A model generated the notes under the pieces. That model saw nothing but the letters and a program-made list of their open reading frames with translations. It did no database searches and had not been told where the DNA came from. Position numbers and translations under genes: made by a program. Below, one piece after another: positions 30,519 to 37,783 of a stretch of DNA of 44,877 nucleotides. Every line of letters begins with the position of its first letter. Position 1 is the first letter of the stretch. Source of the DNA: an uncultured Oscillospiraceae bacterium (lineage in GTDB: Bacteria > Bacillota > Clostridia > Oscillospirales > Oscillospiraceae); assembly GCA_934589225.1 (NCBI GenBank), contig CAKTNS010000021.1:1-44877 (forward strand), written 5' to 3'.

Positions 30519-30836
30519 ATGGATATTGAACAGCCGGTTCACCGGCAAATGCACCAGTTGGGCCTCCCCCATGGCCATGTACACGAAAACCAAAAGGCGG
30601 TGGTCAACCGCCTGTCCCGGGCCATCGGGCACCTGGAAAAGGTCAAACGGATGGTGGAGGAGGGCCAGGACTGCTCCGATGTGCTGGTGCAACTGGCCGC
30701 CGTCCGGTCGGCGCTCAACGGCCTGGGGAAGGTCATCCTCCGGGACCACATCCGCCACTGTATTGTAGACGCGGTGGCCCAGGGGGACCTGGAGGCTGTG
30801 GAAGACATGTGTACCGCCATTGATAAATTTATGTAA
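30519..30836 (+). CDS. CsoR/RcnR-family metal-sensing transcriptional repressor
   Basis: 105-residue all-helical DNA-binding repressor. The family core reads NRLSRAIGHLEKVKRMVEEG (30-49), and the metal ligands fit the CsoR pattern: Cys52, His77 and Cys81 (25 and 4 residues apart, as in Cu(I) sensors). A His-rich N-terminal tail (H8, H12, H18, H20, H22) precedes the domain and could add Ni, Co or Cu binding. Apo-protein represses, metal releases. The ATG at 30519 follows AGAAAGGGG. It is 15 bases upstream of the next gene, so it controls that gene and perhaps the downstream ABC operon; the metal is not determined. Confidence 0.88.
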   Translation: MDIEQPVHRQMHQLGLPHGHVHENQKAVVNRLSRAIGHLEKVKRMVEEGQDCSDVLVQLAAVRSALNGLGKVILRDHIRHCIVDAVAQGDLEAVEDMCTAIDKFM

Positions 30837-30851
30837 TGGGAGGAACACAGA

Positions 30852-31283
30852 ATGGATGGCAATTTTAATCCCTGGAAGCATTTGGAAAACTTTGACCAGC
30901 AGATGTTTGACGACAAAACCAGCGACCTGCCCCAGTGGCCCATCAAACTCTGGCAGGTGCCGGAAATCTCCCCCTATTTTCACTATGCCCACCTATTGGT
31001 GGCGGCAGACTGTGCCGCCTTTGCCTGCCCCTCCTTTCACAAGAAGCTATCAAAGGGCAAGGTTCCCCTCATCTGCTGCCCCCAGACGGACTTTGACATT
31101 GTGACCAAGCTGGAAAAAATCATTTCCAACAACGAAATCGCCAGCATCACCATTGTAAAAATGGAAAAAAGCTGCTGCGCCGACTTGACAGACTTTGTGC
31201 TGCAAGCCGCCAAACTCAGCCGCTACCCGGTGCCGATTCAAGTTACCACCCTCTTTGTAGAGGCAGAGGATGTAAACGAATAG
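30852..31283 (+). CDS. stand-alone C-terminal domain of a clostridial 4Fe-4S-type protein
   Basis: 143-residue cytoplasmic protein resembling the C-terminal domain of larger ferredoxin-like proteins (opening with WPIKLWQVPEISPYF, then AHLLVAADCAAFACPSFH, KGKVPLICCPQTDFD and KMEKSCCADL). Full-length relatives, as I recall the family, carry an N-terminal pair of 4Fe-4S motifs; none is present here. Seven cysteines are concentrated in CAAFAC, ICCPQ and SCCAD. The start ATG at 30852 follows GGGAGG. Its linkage to a CsoR-type sensor suggests metal or sulfur handling. No reaction is assigned. Confidence 0.6.
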   Translation: MDGNFNPWKHLENFDQQMFDDKTSDLPQWPIKLWQVPEISPYFHYAHLLVAADCAAFACPSFHKKLSKGKVPLICCPQTDFDIVTKLEKIISNNEIASITIVKMEKSCCADLTDFVLQAAKLSRYPVPIQVTTLFVEAEDVNE

Positions 31284-31409
31284 CCTTTTTTGCAAAAATA
31301 AACCCGGATTGTGTTCATTTTAGAACCCCCCAGGGGGCTTCCGAAAGGGAATAGATTGTGATACACTGTTGTGGCAAAGAAAAAAAGCACACACGAAAGG
31401 AATGTAGAA

Positions 31410-32996
31410 ATGAAAAAGATAAAGACTCTGCTCTGCGCGGCTCTGGCGCTGGCAATGGCTTTGAGCATGGCTGCCTGCGGCGGCTCCTCTGCTCCTGCCG
31501 AAACCACCCCCACCGGTAAAGCCCCCGAGGCTGCCGCCGAGCCCACCACCGTGGTTTACGGCTCCAACGACTACACCCGCATCAACCCCGCCATGGACGA
31601 GCACTGCGAGATCAACGTGCTGCTCTTTGACGGCCTGACCGACCACGACGGCGACAACAACATCATCCCCCGTCTGGCAAAGTCCTGGGAGTTTGACAAG
31701 GAAGCGAACACTTACACCTTCCACCTGGAAGAAAACGTCAAGTGGCACGACGGCGAGCCCTTCACCGCCGAGGACGTGAAGTTCACCATTGAGGCCATTA
31801 TGGACCCCGAAAACGGCGCGGAAAACGCCCCCAACTACGAGGACGTAGAGGAAATCACCATTGTGGACCCCTACACCATCACCTTTAAGCTGGCGGAACC
31901 GAACTACGCTTTCCTGGAATACATGACCATGGCCATCCTGCCCAAGCACCTGCTGGAGGGCGAAAACATGCAGGAGTCTGATTACTTCCGCAAGCCCATT
32001 GGCACCGGCCCCTACATGATCACCGAATGGGACGAGGGCCAGGCCATCGTCATGGACCGGAATCCCGACTACTTTGCAGGCCCTGCCAAAATCGACCGCA
32101 TCATCTTCAAGATCGTCCCCGATGACAACGCCAAGGCCCTGCAGCTGCAATCCGGCGAGCTGACCCTGTCCCAGGTGACCCCCAAGGATGCCCAGCTGTT
32201 CAAGAACGACCCCACCCACACCGTTTACGACGAGACCACTTCCGACTACCGGGGCATCCTGTACAACTTCTGGAACGAATACTGGCAGAAGAACGCCGAC
32301 CTGATTCCCGCCATCAACTATGCCATTGACCGTCAGGCCATTCTGGATGCGGTGGTTCTGGGCTGCGGCGAAATCGCCTATGGCCCCCTGCAGAGAAATG
32401 TTTACAACGACTCCGACGTCGAACACTATGACTATAACCCCGCCAAGGCCCAGGAGCTGCTGGAACAGGCCGGCTGCACCAAGGATGCCGAGGGTTACTG
32501 GACCCGGAACGGCGAGCGCATCGGCTTCGTCATCAACGCCACCCCCGGCGACCAGGTCCGTATCGATATGGCCCAGGTGGCTGCCCAGCAGCTTCAGGCC
32601 ATCGGTCTGGACGTGACCGCCAACGTGCCCGCCGGTGGCATTGACTGGGGCGGACAGGAGTGCTGCATCATCGGCTGGGGCTCCCCCTTCGATGCCGATG
32701 ACCACACCTACAAGGTGTTCGGCACCGACAAGGGCGCCAACTACTCCGGCTATTCCAACCCCCTGATCGACGAGTACCTGACCCAGGCCCGTCAGACCGA
32801 TGTTCCCGAGGAGCGGGCAGCGGCTTACGCCAAGTTCCAGACCGAACTGGCCAACACCCCGGCCTTCACCTTCTTCTGCTACATCGATGCCATGTATGTG
32901 GCGGACAGCAACATCCATGGCATCGCCACCGACACGGTTCTGGGCCACCACGGCGTGGGCATCTTCTGGAATGTCTGCGACTGGACGATTGGCTAA
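31410..32996 (+). CDS. ABC transporter substrate-binding lipoprotein, family 5 (peptide/nickel type)
   Basis: 528-residue extracellular binding protein. A signal peptide ends at lipobox MAAC (Cys23), followed by an Ala/Pro/Glu-rich linker. Family 5 landmarks: LAKSWEFDKEANTYTFHLEENVKWHDGEPFTAEDV (cited in part: NVKWHDGEPFTAEDV) near residue 110, GTGPYMITEW near 198, and INYAIDRQAI near 305. The ATG at 31410 follows GAAAGGAAT. It heads a five-gene operon with two ATPases and two permeases. The family includes dipeptide, oligopeptide, nickel and opine importers; a CsoR-type sensor just upstream makes metal-chelate uptake conceivable, but peptide is equally likely. Confidence 0.92.
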   Translation: MKKIKTLLCAALALAMALSMAACGGSSAPAETTPTGKAPEAAAEPTTVVYGSNDYTRINPAMDEHCEINVLLFDGLTDHDGDNNIIPRLAKSWEFDKEANTYTFHLEENVKWHDGEPFTAEDVKFTIEAIMDPENGAENAPNYEDVEEITIVDPYTITFKLAEPNYAFLEYMTMAILPKHLLEGENMQESDYFRKPIGTGPYMITEWDEGQAIVMDRNPDYFAGPAKIDRIIFKIVPDDNAKALQLQSGELTLSQVTPKDAQLFKNDPTHTVYDETTSDYRGILYNFWNEYWQKNADLIPAINYAIDRQAILDAVVLGCGEIAYGPLQRNVYNDSDVEHYDYNPAKAQELLEQAGCTKDAEGYWTRNGERIGFVINATPGDQVRIDMAQVAAQQLQAIGLDVTANVPAGGIDWGGQECCIIGWGSPFDADDHTYKVFGTDKGANYSGYSNPLIDEYLTQARQTDVPEERAAAYAKFQTELANTPAFTFFCYIDAMYVADSNIHGIATDTVLGHHGVGIFWNVCDWTIG

Positions 32997-33009
32997 TAAG
33001 TATAATTTT

Positions 33010-33031
33010 AAGGGGCTGGCGACAGCCCCTT
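33010..33031 (+). other. intergenic hairpin after the binding-protein gene
   Basis: AAGGGGCTG (33010-33018) and CAGCCCCTT (33023-33031) pair perfectly around GCGA. No T-run follows, so it may stabilise the 5' message or thin read-through, as is common after binding-protein genes. Confidence 0.65.
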
Positions 33032-33057
33032 GCTTCTGTGCTGAGGGAAACCGACCT

Positions 33058-34071
33058 ATGAATGAATTATTGACCGTTAAAGACCTGCACGTCTCCATCA
33101 AAAGTCCCCAGGGCAAGGTGGAGGCGGTGCGGGGCGTGAATTTAGAGCTCCGCCCGGGGGAAGTGCTGGCCATTGTCGGCGAGTCCGGCTGCGGAAAAAG
33201 CATGCTCTGCAAGAGCATTATGAAGCTTCTGCCCAAAAACGCCTATATTGAAAGGGGCTCCATTCTGGCAAACGGCGTGGACATTACGCTCTATAAGGAG
33301 CGGGACATGGCAAAGCTCCGGGGAAGGCTCTTTTCCATGGTGTTTCAGGACCCCATGACCTCCCTGGACCCCACCATGACCGTGGGGGCTCAAATCGCTG
33401 AGGCGGTGCTGCTCCACAACCCCAAAATGTCCAAGGAGGAGGCCTACCGCCGGGTGATCGAACTCATGGAGCTGGTGGGCATCCCAAGGCCCCAGGAGCG
33501 CTATAAGCTCTACCCCTATAATTTTTCCGGCGGGATGCGTCAGCGGACCGTCATGGCCATTGCCCTGGCGGGGAATCCACAGATCCTTCTGGCTGACGAG
33601 CCCACCACCGCCCTGGATGTGACCATTCAGGCCCAGATCCTGGACCTGCTGCGAGAAATCCAGCAGGAGCTGAACACCGCCACCATTCTGGTCTCTCATG
33701 ACCTGGGGGTGGTGGCCCGGGCGGCGGACCGGGTGGCCATTATGTATGCCGGGCGCATTGTAGAAATCGGCACGGCAGAGGAGGTCTATTATGACCCCCG
33801 GCACCCCTACACCTGGGGCCTCATGCGGTCTCTGCCCGCGCTGGCCCGGGGGGAAAAAGCCCTGTATACCATTCCCGGTATGCCCCCCTCCCTGATCGAT
33901 CCCCCCAAGGGCGATGCTTTTGCCTGCCGGAATGAATACGCTCTGGCAGTGGACTACGAGGAAGCGCCCCCCATGTTCCGGATCTCGGATACCCACTACG
34001 CGGCCACCTGGCTGCTGGACCCCAGAGCGCCGAAAATCGAAAGCCCTCTGAAAGGAGGCTGCCATGTCTGA
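33058..34071 (+). CDS. ABC transporter ATP-binding protein, DppD/OppD type
   Basis: 337-residue cytoplasmic ATPase driving the peptide/nickel-type importer. Walker A GESGCGKSM lies near residue 42, Q-loop VFQDPMTSLDP near 100, signature FSGGMRQR near 160, Walker B ILLADEPTTALD near 180 and H-loop SHDLG near 215. The C-terminal oligopeptide-transporter extension is present (CRNEYALAVDYEEAPP) but has fewer of the cysteines that bind Fe-S in many OppD proteins. The start ATG at 33058 follows GAGGGAAA. It overlaps the next gene by 8 bases. Confidence 0.94.
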   Translation: MNELLTVKDLHVSIKSPQGKVEAVRGVNLELRPGEVLAIVGESGCGKSMLCKSIMKLLPKNAYIERGSILANGVDITLYKERDMAKLRGRLFSMVFQDPMTSLDPTMTVGAQIAEAVLLHNPKMSKEEAYRRVIELMELVGIPRPQERYKLYPYNFSGGMRQRTVMAIALAGNPQILLADEPTTALDVTIQAQILDLLREIQQELNTATILVSHDLGVVARAADRVAIMYAGRIVEIGTAEEVYYDPRHPYTWGLMRSLPALARGEKALYTIPGMPPSLIDPPKGDAFACRNEYALAVDYEEAPPMFRISDTHYAATWLLDPRAPKIESPLKGGCHV

Positions 34072-34963
34072 ACCCATCGTCCAAGTCCAAAATCTGACCC
34101 ACCACTTTAAGCTCACCAAAAAGGTCTCCATTAAGGCAGTGGACCGTGTTTCCTTCTCCATCCAAAAGGGGGAGATTTTCGGTCTGGTGGGGGAATCCGG
34201 CTCCGGCAAATCCACCGCCGCCCGGTGCATTATGAACATCTACAAGCCCTCGGAGGGAGAAATTTACTTTGAGGGCATCAACACCACGGACACCGCCGAA
34301 GCCCGGAAACACAAGAGCCTCTTGCAGACCCAGCGGCAAATCATTTTCCAGGACTCCGCTTCCAGCCTGAACCAGCGGATGACCGTGGCGGAGATCATTG
34401 CGGAGCCCATGAAAATCAACCACACCAAGCCCCCCAGAGGAAGCTACCGGGCGGAGGCCGCCTTCCAGCTGTCCTATGTGGGCCTGGACGAAAGTTACCT
34501 GGACAAATATCCCTCGGAAATGTCCGGCGGCCAGCGGCAGCGGGTGGCCATTGCCCGGGCGCTGTCCATGGAGCCGGATCTGCTGGTGGCCGATGAGCCC
34601 ATTGCCTCTCTGGATGTGTCCATTCAGGCCCAGATTGTGAATCTTTTTAAGCATTTGCAGCAGGAGCACGGCTTCTCCATCTTGTTTATCGCCCATGATT
34701 TGGCAATGGTTGAATACCTGTGTGACCGCATCGGGGTCATGTACCGGGGGTGCCTGGTGGAGCTGGCGGAGACGGAAGAGCTGTTCCGGAACCCCCTGCA
34801 CCCCTACACCCAAATGCTCCTGTCCGCCATCCCCTACCCCGACCCCATCCGGGAGCGGAACCGGCCCAAGCTCAACGCCGAAGAGCTGCACTTTGAGACG
34901 GAAGGACAGTTTAAAGAGGTCCTGCCCGGCCACTATGTTCTACAGAAGGAGGCGGCCCTATGA
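34064..34963 (+). CDS. ABC transporter ATP-binding protein, DppF/OppF type
   Basis: 299-residue partner ATPase. Walker A GESGSGKST near residue 45, Q-loop IIFQDSASSLNQRM near 95, signature MSGGQRQR near 155, Walker B LLVADEPIASLD near 175 and H-loop AHDLAMVEYL. The C-terminal part holds NPLHPYTQMLLSAIPYPDP, typical of OppF. The ATG at 34064 has AGGAGG five bases upstream and overlaps the OppD-type gene by 8 bases, a translational-coupling arrangement repeated by ATGA overlap with the permease gene. Confidence 0.94.
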   Translation: MSEPIVQVQNLTHHFKLTKKVSIKAVDRVSFSIQKGEIFGLVGESGSGKSTAARCIMNIYKPSEGEIYFEGINTTDTAEARKHKSLLQTQRQIIFQDSASSLNQRMTVAEIIAEPMKINHTKPPRGSYRAEAAFQLSYVGLDESYLDKYPSEMSGGQRQRVAIARALSMEPDLLVADEPIASLDVSIQAQIVNLFKHLQQEHGFSILFIAHDLAMVEYLCDRIGVMYRGCLVELAETEELFRNPLHPYTQMLLSAIPYPDPIRERNRPKLNAEELHFETEGQFKEVLPGHYVLQKEAAL

Positions 34964-35970
34964 TTTCCAAGAAAAACCGAATGGCCTATTACGGCAAAAA
35001 GCTGGTGATCTTCCTGGTCAGCGTCTTTCTGGTGTCTCTTTCCGTATTCGTCATCTCCCGGCTGACCCCCACGGACCCCCTGCAGGCCTACTACGGGGAG
35101 CGGACGGAGAAAATGAGCGTGGAAGAAAAGAACTGGGCCCGGGAAAAGCTGGGGCTCAACGACCCCATCCCCACCCAGTATGTCCGGTGGCTCCGGGGCG
35201 CCCTGAAGGGCGAGTTTGGCATCTCCTATAAGTACAAGCAGCCTGTGACCCAGGTCATTGCCAAGCGCATCAACAACACCCTGATTTTGGGCGGCGTGGG
35301 CTTTATCCTGATTTTTGTAGGCTCCCTGCTTCTGGGCATTCTGTGCGCCTGGAATGAGGACGGGTGGCTGGATAAGTTTTTGTGCAAAATCGGCACCGTT
35401 TCCAGCTGTATCCCGGAATTCTGGTTTGCCCTGGTGCTGATCCTTATTTTCTGCGTGCAGCTGCGGTGGCTCCCCAGCTCCGGGGCCTACGCCACCGGCA
35501 AGGCCAACGACATTGGGGACCGGATCATCCACCTGATTCTGCCCCTGTTTGTGGTGATGATTGGCCACCTGTGGTATTACGCCTATATGATCCGCAACAA
35601 GCTGCTGGAAGAGATCCGGGCGGACTATGTGCTGCTGTGCAAGGCCAAGGGCATGGGCAAACGGCAGATCATGTTCCGGCACTGCATCCGCAATATCATG
35701 CCCACCTATATTAGCCTCATGGCCATTTCCGTGCCCCACATTTTAGGCGGCACCTACATTGTGGAAACCGTGTTCTCCTACCCGGGCATCGGCACTTTGT
35801 CCTATGAATCCGCCCGGTATGCGGACTACAATATGCTGATGATCCTTTGCATGATGACGGGCATCACCGTGATTTTCTGCAATATGATCGGCCAAATCAT
35901 CAACGAGCACATTGACCCCAGAGTAAAGGCCAATGAAACCACAGAGCTTTCGGAGGTGACCAACCCATGA
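34960..35970 (+). CDS. ABC transporter permease, DppB/OppB type
   Basis: 336-residue integral membrane subunit with six membrane spans. The N-terminal helix (about 14-34) is followed by the extracytoplasmic loop RLTPTDPLQAYYGERTE, and the EAA-type coupling loop reads ADYVLLCKAKGMGKRQIMFRHCIRN near residue 225 (cited in part: CKAKGMGKRQIMFRH). The start overlaps the previous stop (ATGA). DppB proteins pair with DppC for translocation. Confidence 0.93.
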   Translation: MISKKNRMAYYGKKLVIFLVSVFLVSLSVFVISRLTPTDPLQAYYGERTEKMSVEEKNWAREKLGLNDPIPTQYVRWLRGALKGEFGISYKYKQPVTQVIAKRINNTLILGGVGFILIFVGSLLLGILCAWNEDGWLDKFLCKIGTVSSCIPEFWFALVLILIFCVQLRWLPSSGAYATGKANDIGDRIIHLILPLFVVMIGHLWYYAYMIRNKLLEEIRADYVLLCKAKGMGKRQIMFRHCIRNIMPTYISLMAISVPHILGGTYIVETVFSYPGIGTLSYESARYADYNMLMILCMMTGITVIFCNMIGQIINEHIDPRVKANETTELSEVTNP

Positions 35971-36848
35971 CCCAGGAATCCTTTGCCCTGGTGGGCATTC
36001 GCCCGGAGGAACAGAAAACCAGCACCTCCCGGAAAAAATCGGATTTTCCTGTCATTTCCGGGGTGATCCTGGCGGTAATCGTCCTGGGCTGTCTCTTTGC
36101 CGGCATCATTTGCAAGAAAGACCCGGCCTATCTGGACCTTATGAACTACGCCAAGGCCCCCAACCGGGAGTTCCTCTTCGGCACCGACACCCTGGGCCGG
36201 GATATTTTCGCCTGCATCTGGCACGGGGGCCGGGTGTCTCTGGCTATTGGCTTTCTGGCGACCTTTATTTCCACGGTGATCGCCGTGGTCTTCGGTGCCC
36301 TCAGCGGGGCGGCCTCTGACTTTGTGGACACCCTGCTCATGCGGCTGACGGAAATCTTTCTCAGCATTCCGGGGCTGCTACTGATCCTGTTTTTACAGGC
36401 CATCTGGGGCAAGCCCACGGTGCTGTCCATTTCCGTGATCATCGGCATTACCAGCTGGTTTTCCATTGCCAAGGTGGTCCGTACCGAGGTGCGGCAGATT
36501 CGGAACTCCGAATATGTCATTGCCTCCCGGTGCATGGGCGGCGGATTCTTCCACATTCTGTTCAGGCATCTGGCCCCCAACTTTCTCTCCGCCATTATGT
36601 TCATGGTGGTCATGAACGTCCGGGGTGCCATCGTCTCCGAGTCCACCTTGAGCTTTATGGGCATGGGGCTTCCCCTGGAAGTCATTTCCTGGGGCAGCAT
36701 GCTCTCCCTTTCCGAGCGGGCCCTGATGACCAAGGCCTGGTGGATGATCCTGATCCCCGGGGCCTTCCTGGTGACGCTGCTGGTGTGCCTGACAAACATC
36801 GGCTCCTGGCTGCGAAAGAGTGCCAACCGGAAAGAAAGCAACCTGTAA
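35967..36848 (+). CDS. ABC transporter permease, DppC/OppC type
   Basis: 293-residue permease with an N-terminal cytoplasmic tail (about 1-27), six spans and the coupling loop YVIASRCMGGGFFHILFRHLAPN near residue 190. The LFGTDTLGRDIFACIWHGGRVSL segment near residue 71 (cited in part: FGTDTLGRDIF) is a hallmark of OppC/DppC. It overlaps the DppB-type gene by four bases and closes the operon, with a terminator after it. Confidence 0.93.
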   Translation: MTQESFALVGIRPEEQKTSTSRKKSDFPVISGVILAVIVLGCLFAGIICKKDPAYLDLMNYAKAPNREFLFGTDTLGRDIFACIWHGGRVSLAIGFLATFISTVIAVVFGALSGAASDFVDTLLMRLTEIFLSIPGLLLILFLQAIWGKPTVLSISVIIGITSWFSIAKVVRTEVRQIRNSEYVIASRCMGGGFFHILFRHLAPNFLSAIMFMVVMNVRGAIVSESTLSFMGMGLPLEVISWGSMLSLSERALMTKAWWMILIPGAFLVTLLVCLTNIGSWLRKSANRKESNL

Positions 36849-36907
36849 GCGCTCCTCCCCAAATCCTCCGGATTTGCGGGATACAACCCCTCTAAAACTG
36901 CAAAAAG

Positions 36908-36944
36908 CCGGGCTTCCCTTCATTTTGGGGAGGCCCGGTTTTTT
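36908..36944 (+). terminator. terminator of the peptide/nickel-type ABC operon
   Basis: CCGGGCTTCCC and GGGAGGCCCGG pair with one mismatch around a T-rich loop, followed by TTTTTT. Confidence 0.88.
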
Positions 36945-36961
36945 CGGTTCTTATGCGTTAA

Positions 36962-37009
36962 AAACTATATATTGTGGTCAAACCAAAAATTGAACACAAC
37001 ATCTTGTGT
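36962..37009 (+). promoter_or_regulatory. tandem NrdR boxes upstream of nrdG-nrdD-trxB
   Basis: AAACTATATATTGTGG (36962-36977) and ACACAACATCTTGTGT (36994-37009) each match the NrdR consensus acaCwAtATaTwGtgt at 14 of 16 positions. They are 32 bases apart (about three turns), as is usual for NrdR box pairs. They lie just before the promoter, so repression of the anaerobic ribonucleotide reductase when dATP/ATP status is high is expected. nrdR is not in the window. Confidence 0.8.
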
Positions 37010-37017
37010 TTTGATGC

Positions 37018-37046
37018 TTGACAGGAGGGGCAGTCTATACTATACT
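37018..37046 (+). promoter_or_regulatory. sigma-A promoter of the anaerobic ribonucleotide reductase operon
   Basis: TTGACA (37018-37023), 17-base spacer, TATACT (37041-37046), nine bases after the second NrdR box. Confidence 0.85.
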
Positions 37047-37078
37047 TGGTGTCAGAGACGTCATGGGAGGGACAGCAT

Positions 37079-37768
37079 ATGCGCATTGGCGGACTGCAAA
37101 AAATGACACTTTTGGACTACCCCGGGAAGGTTGCCTGCACGGTTTTCTTGACGGGCTGCAACCTGCGCTGCCCCTTTTGCCACAACCCAAGTTTGGTGCT
37201 GCCGGGCTGGGATGCCCAGGAGCTGTCCGTAAAGGAAGTGCTGGATTTTCTCAAAACCAGAGTTCGAAAACTGGACGGGGTCTGCGTCACCGGCGGGGAG
37301 CCCACCATTCAGGAGGACCTGCCGGAATTTTTGGAGCAGCTCCACCGGCTGGGCTTTCTTGTGAAGCTGGATACCAACGGCACGGGCCCCAAAATGCTGG
37401 GGGACCTTTTAAATGCCGGACTTCTGGACTATGTGGCCATGGACATTAAAAACAGCCCCAGTCTCTACGCAAAAACCTGCGGCGGCAGGGATGTCTTAGA
37501 GGCCGTAAAAGAAAGCGCCGGGCTGCTTTTAAAGGGCACGGCAGACTATGAGTTTCGCACCACGGTCTGCGCCCCCCTGCACACCCCCGAAAGCATGGCA
37601 GACATCGGTCAATGGCTTCAAGGGGCCCGGCGGTATTTTTTGCAGCCCTTTGAAAATCCCGGGGTCTTGGTGGGCTCCGGCGTCACCGCCCTGCAGGACA
37701 CGGAGCTGGACCGGCTCCGGGAAGCGGTACTGCCATATATTCCGAACACACAAATTCGCGGACGATAG
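37079..37768 (+). CDS. nrdG: anaerobic ribonucleoside-triphosphate reductase activating protein
   Basis: 229-residue radical SAM enzyme that generates the glycyl radical on NrdD. The cluster motif CNLRCPFCHN lies near residue 26, followed by GGEPTIQEDL near 71. ATG 37079 has GGAGGG seven bases upstream. NrdG precedes NrdD, which is the reverse of the usual nrdD-nrdG order, and the pair is 15 bases apart. Other radical SAM activases share CxxxCxxC, but the neighbour decides the call. Confidence 0.92.
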   Translation: MRIGGLQKMTLLDYPGKVACTVFLTGCNLRCPFCHNPSLVLPGWDAQELSVKEVLDFLKTRVRKLDGVCVTGGEPTIQEDLPEFLEQLHRLGFLVKLDTNGTGPKMLGDLLNAGLLDYVAMDIKNSPSLYAKTCGGRDVLEAVKESAGLLLKGTADYEFRTTVCAPLHTPESMADIGQWLQGARRYFLQPFENPGVLVGSGVTALQDTELDRLREAVLPYIPNTQIRGR

Positions 37769-37783
37769 GAAGGAGAAAACACT

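Noticed and set aside
31320..33236. 638-residue minus-strand ORF opposite the family 5 binding protein
   Set aside because: Antisense reading of a GC-rich gene with a clear lipobox and family motifs; composition is that of a shadow ORF.
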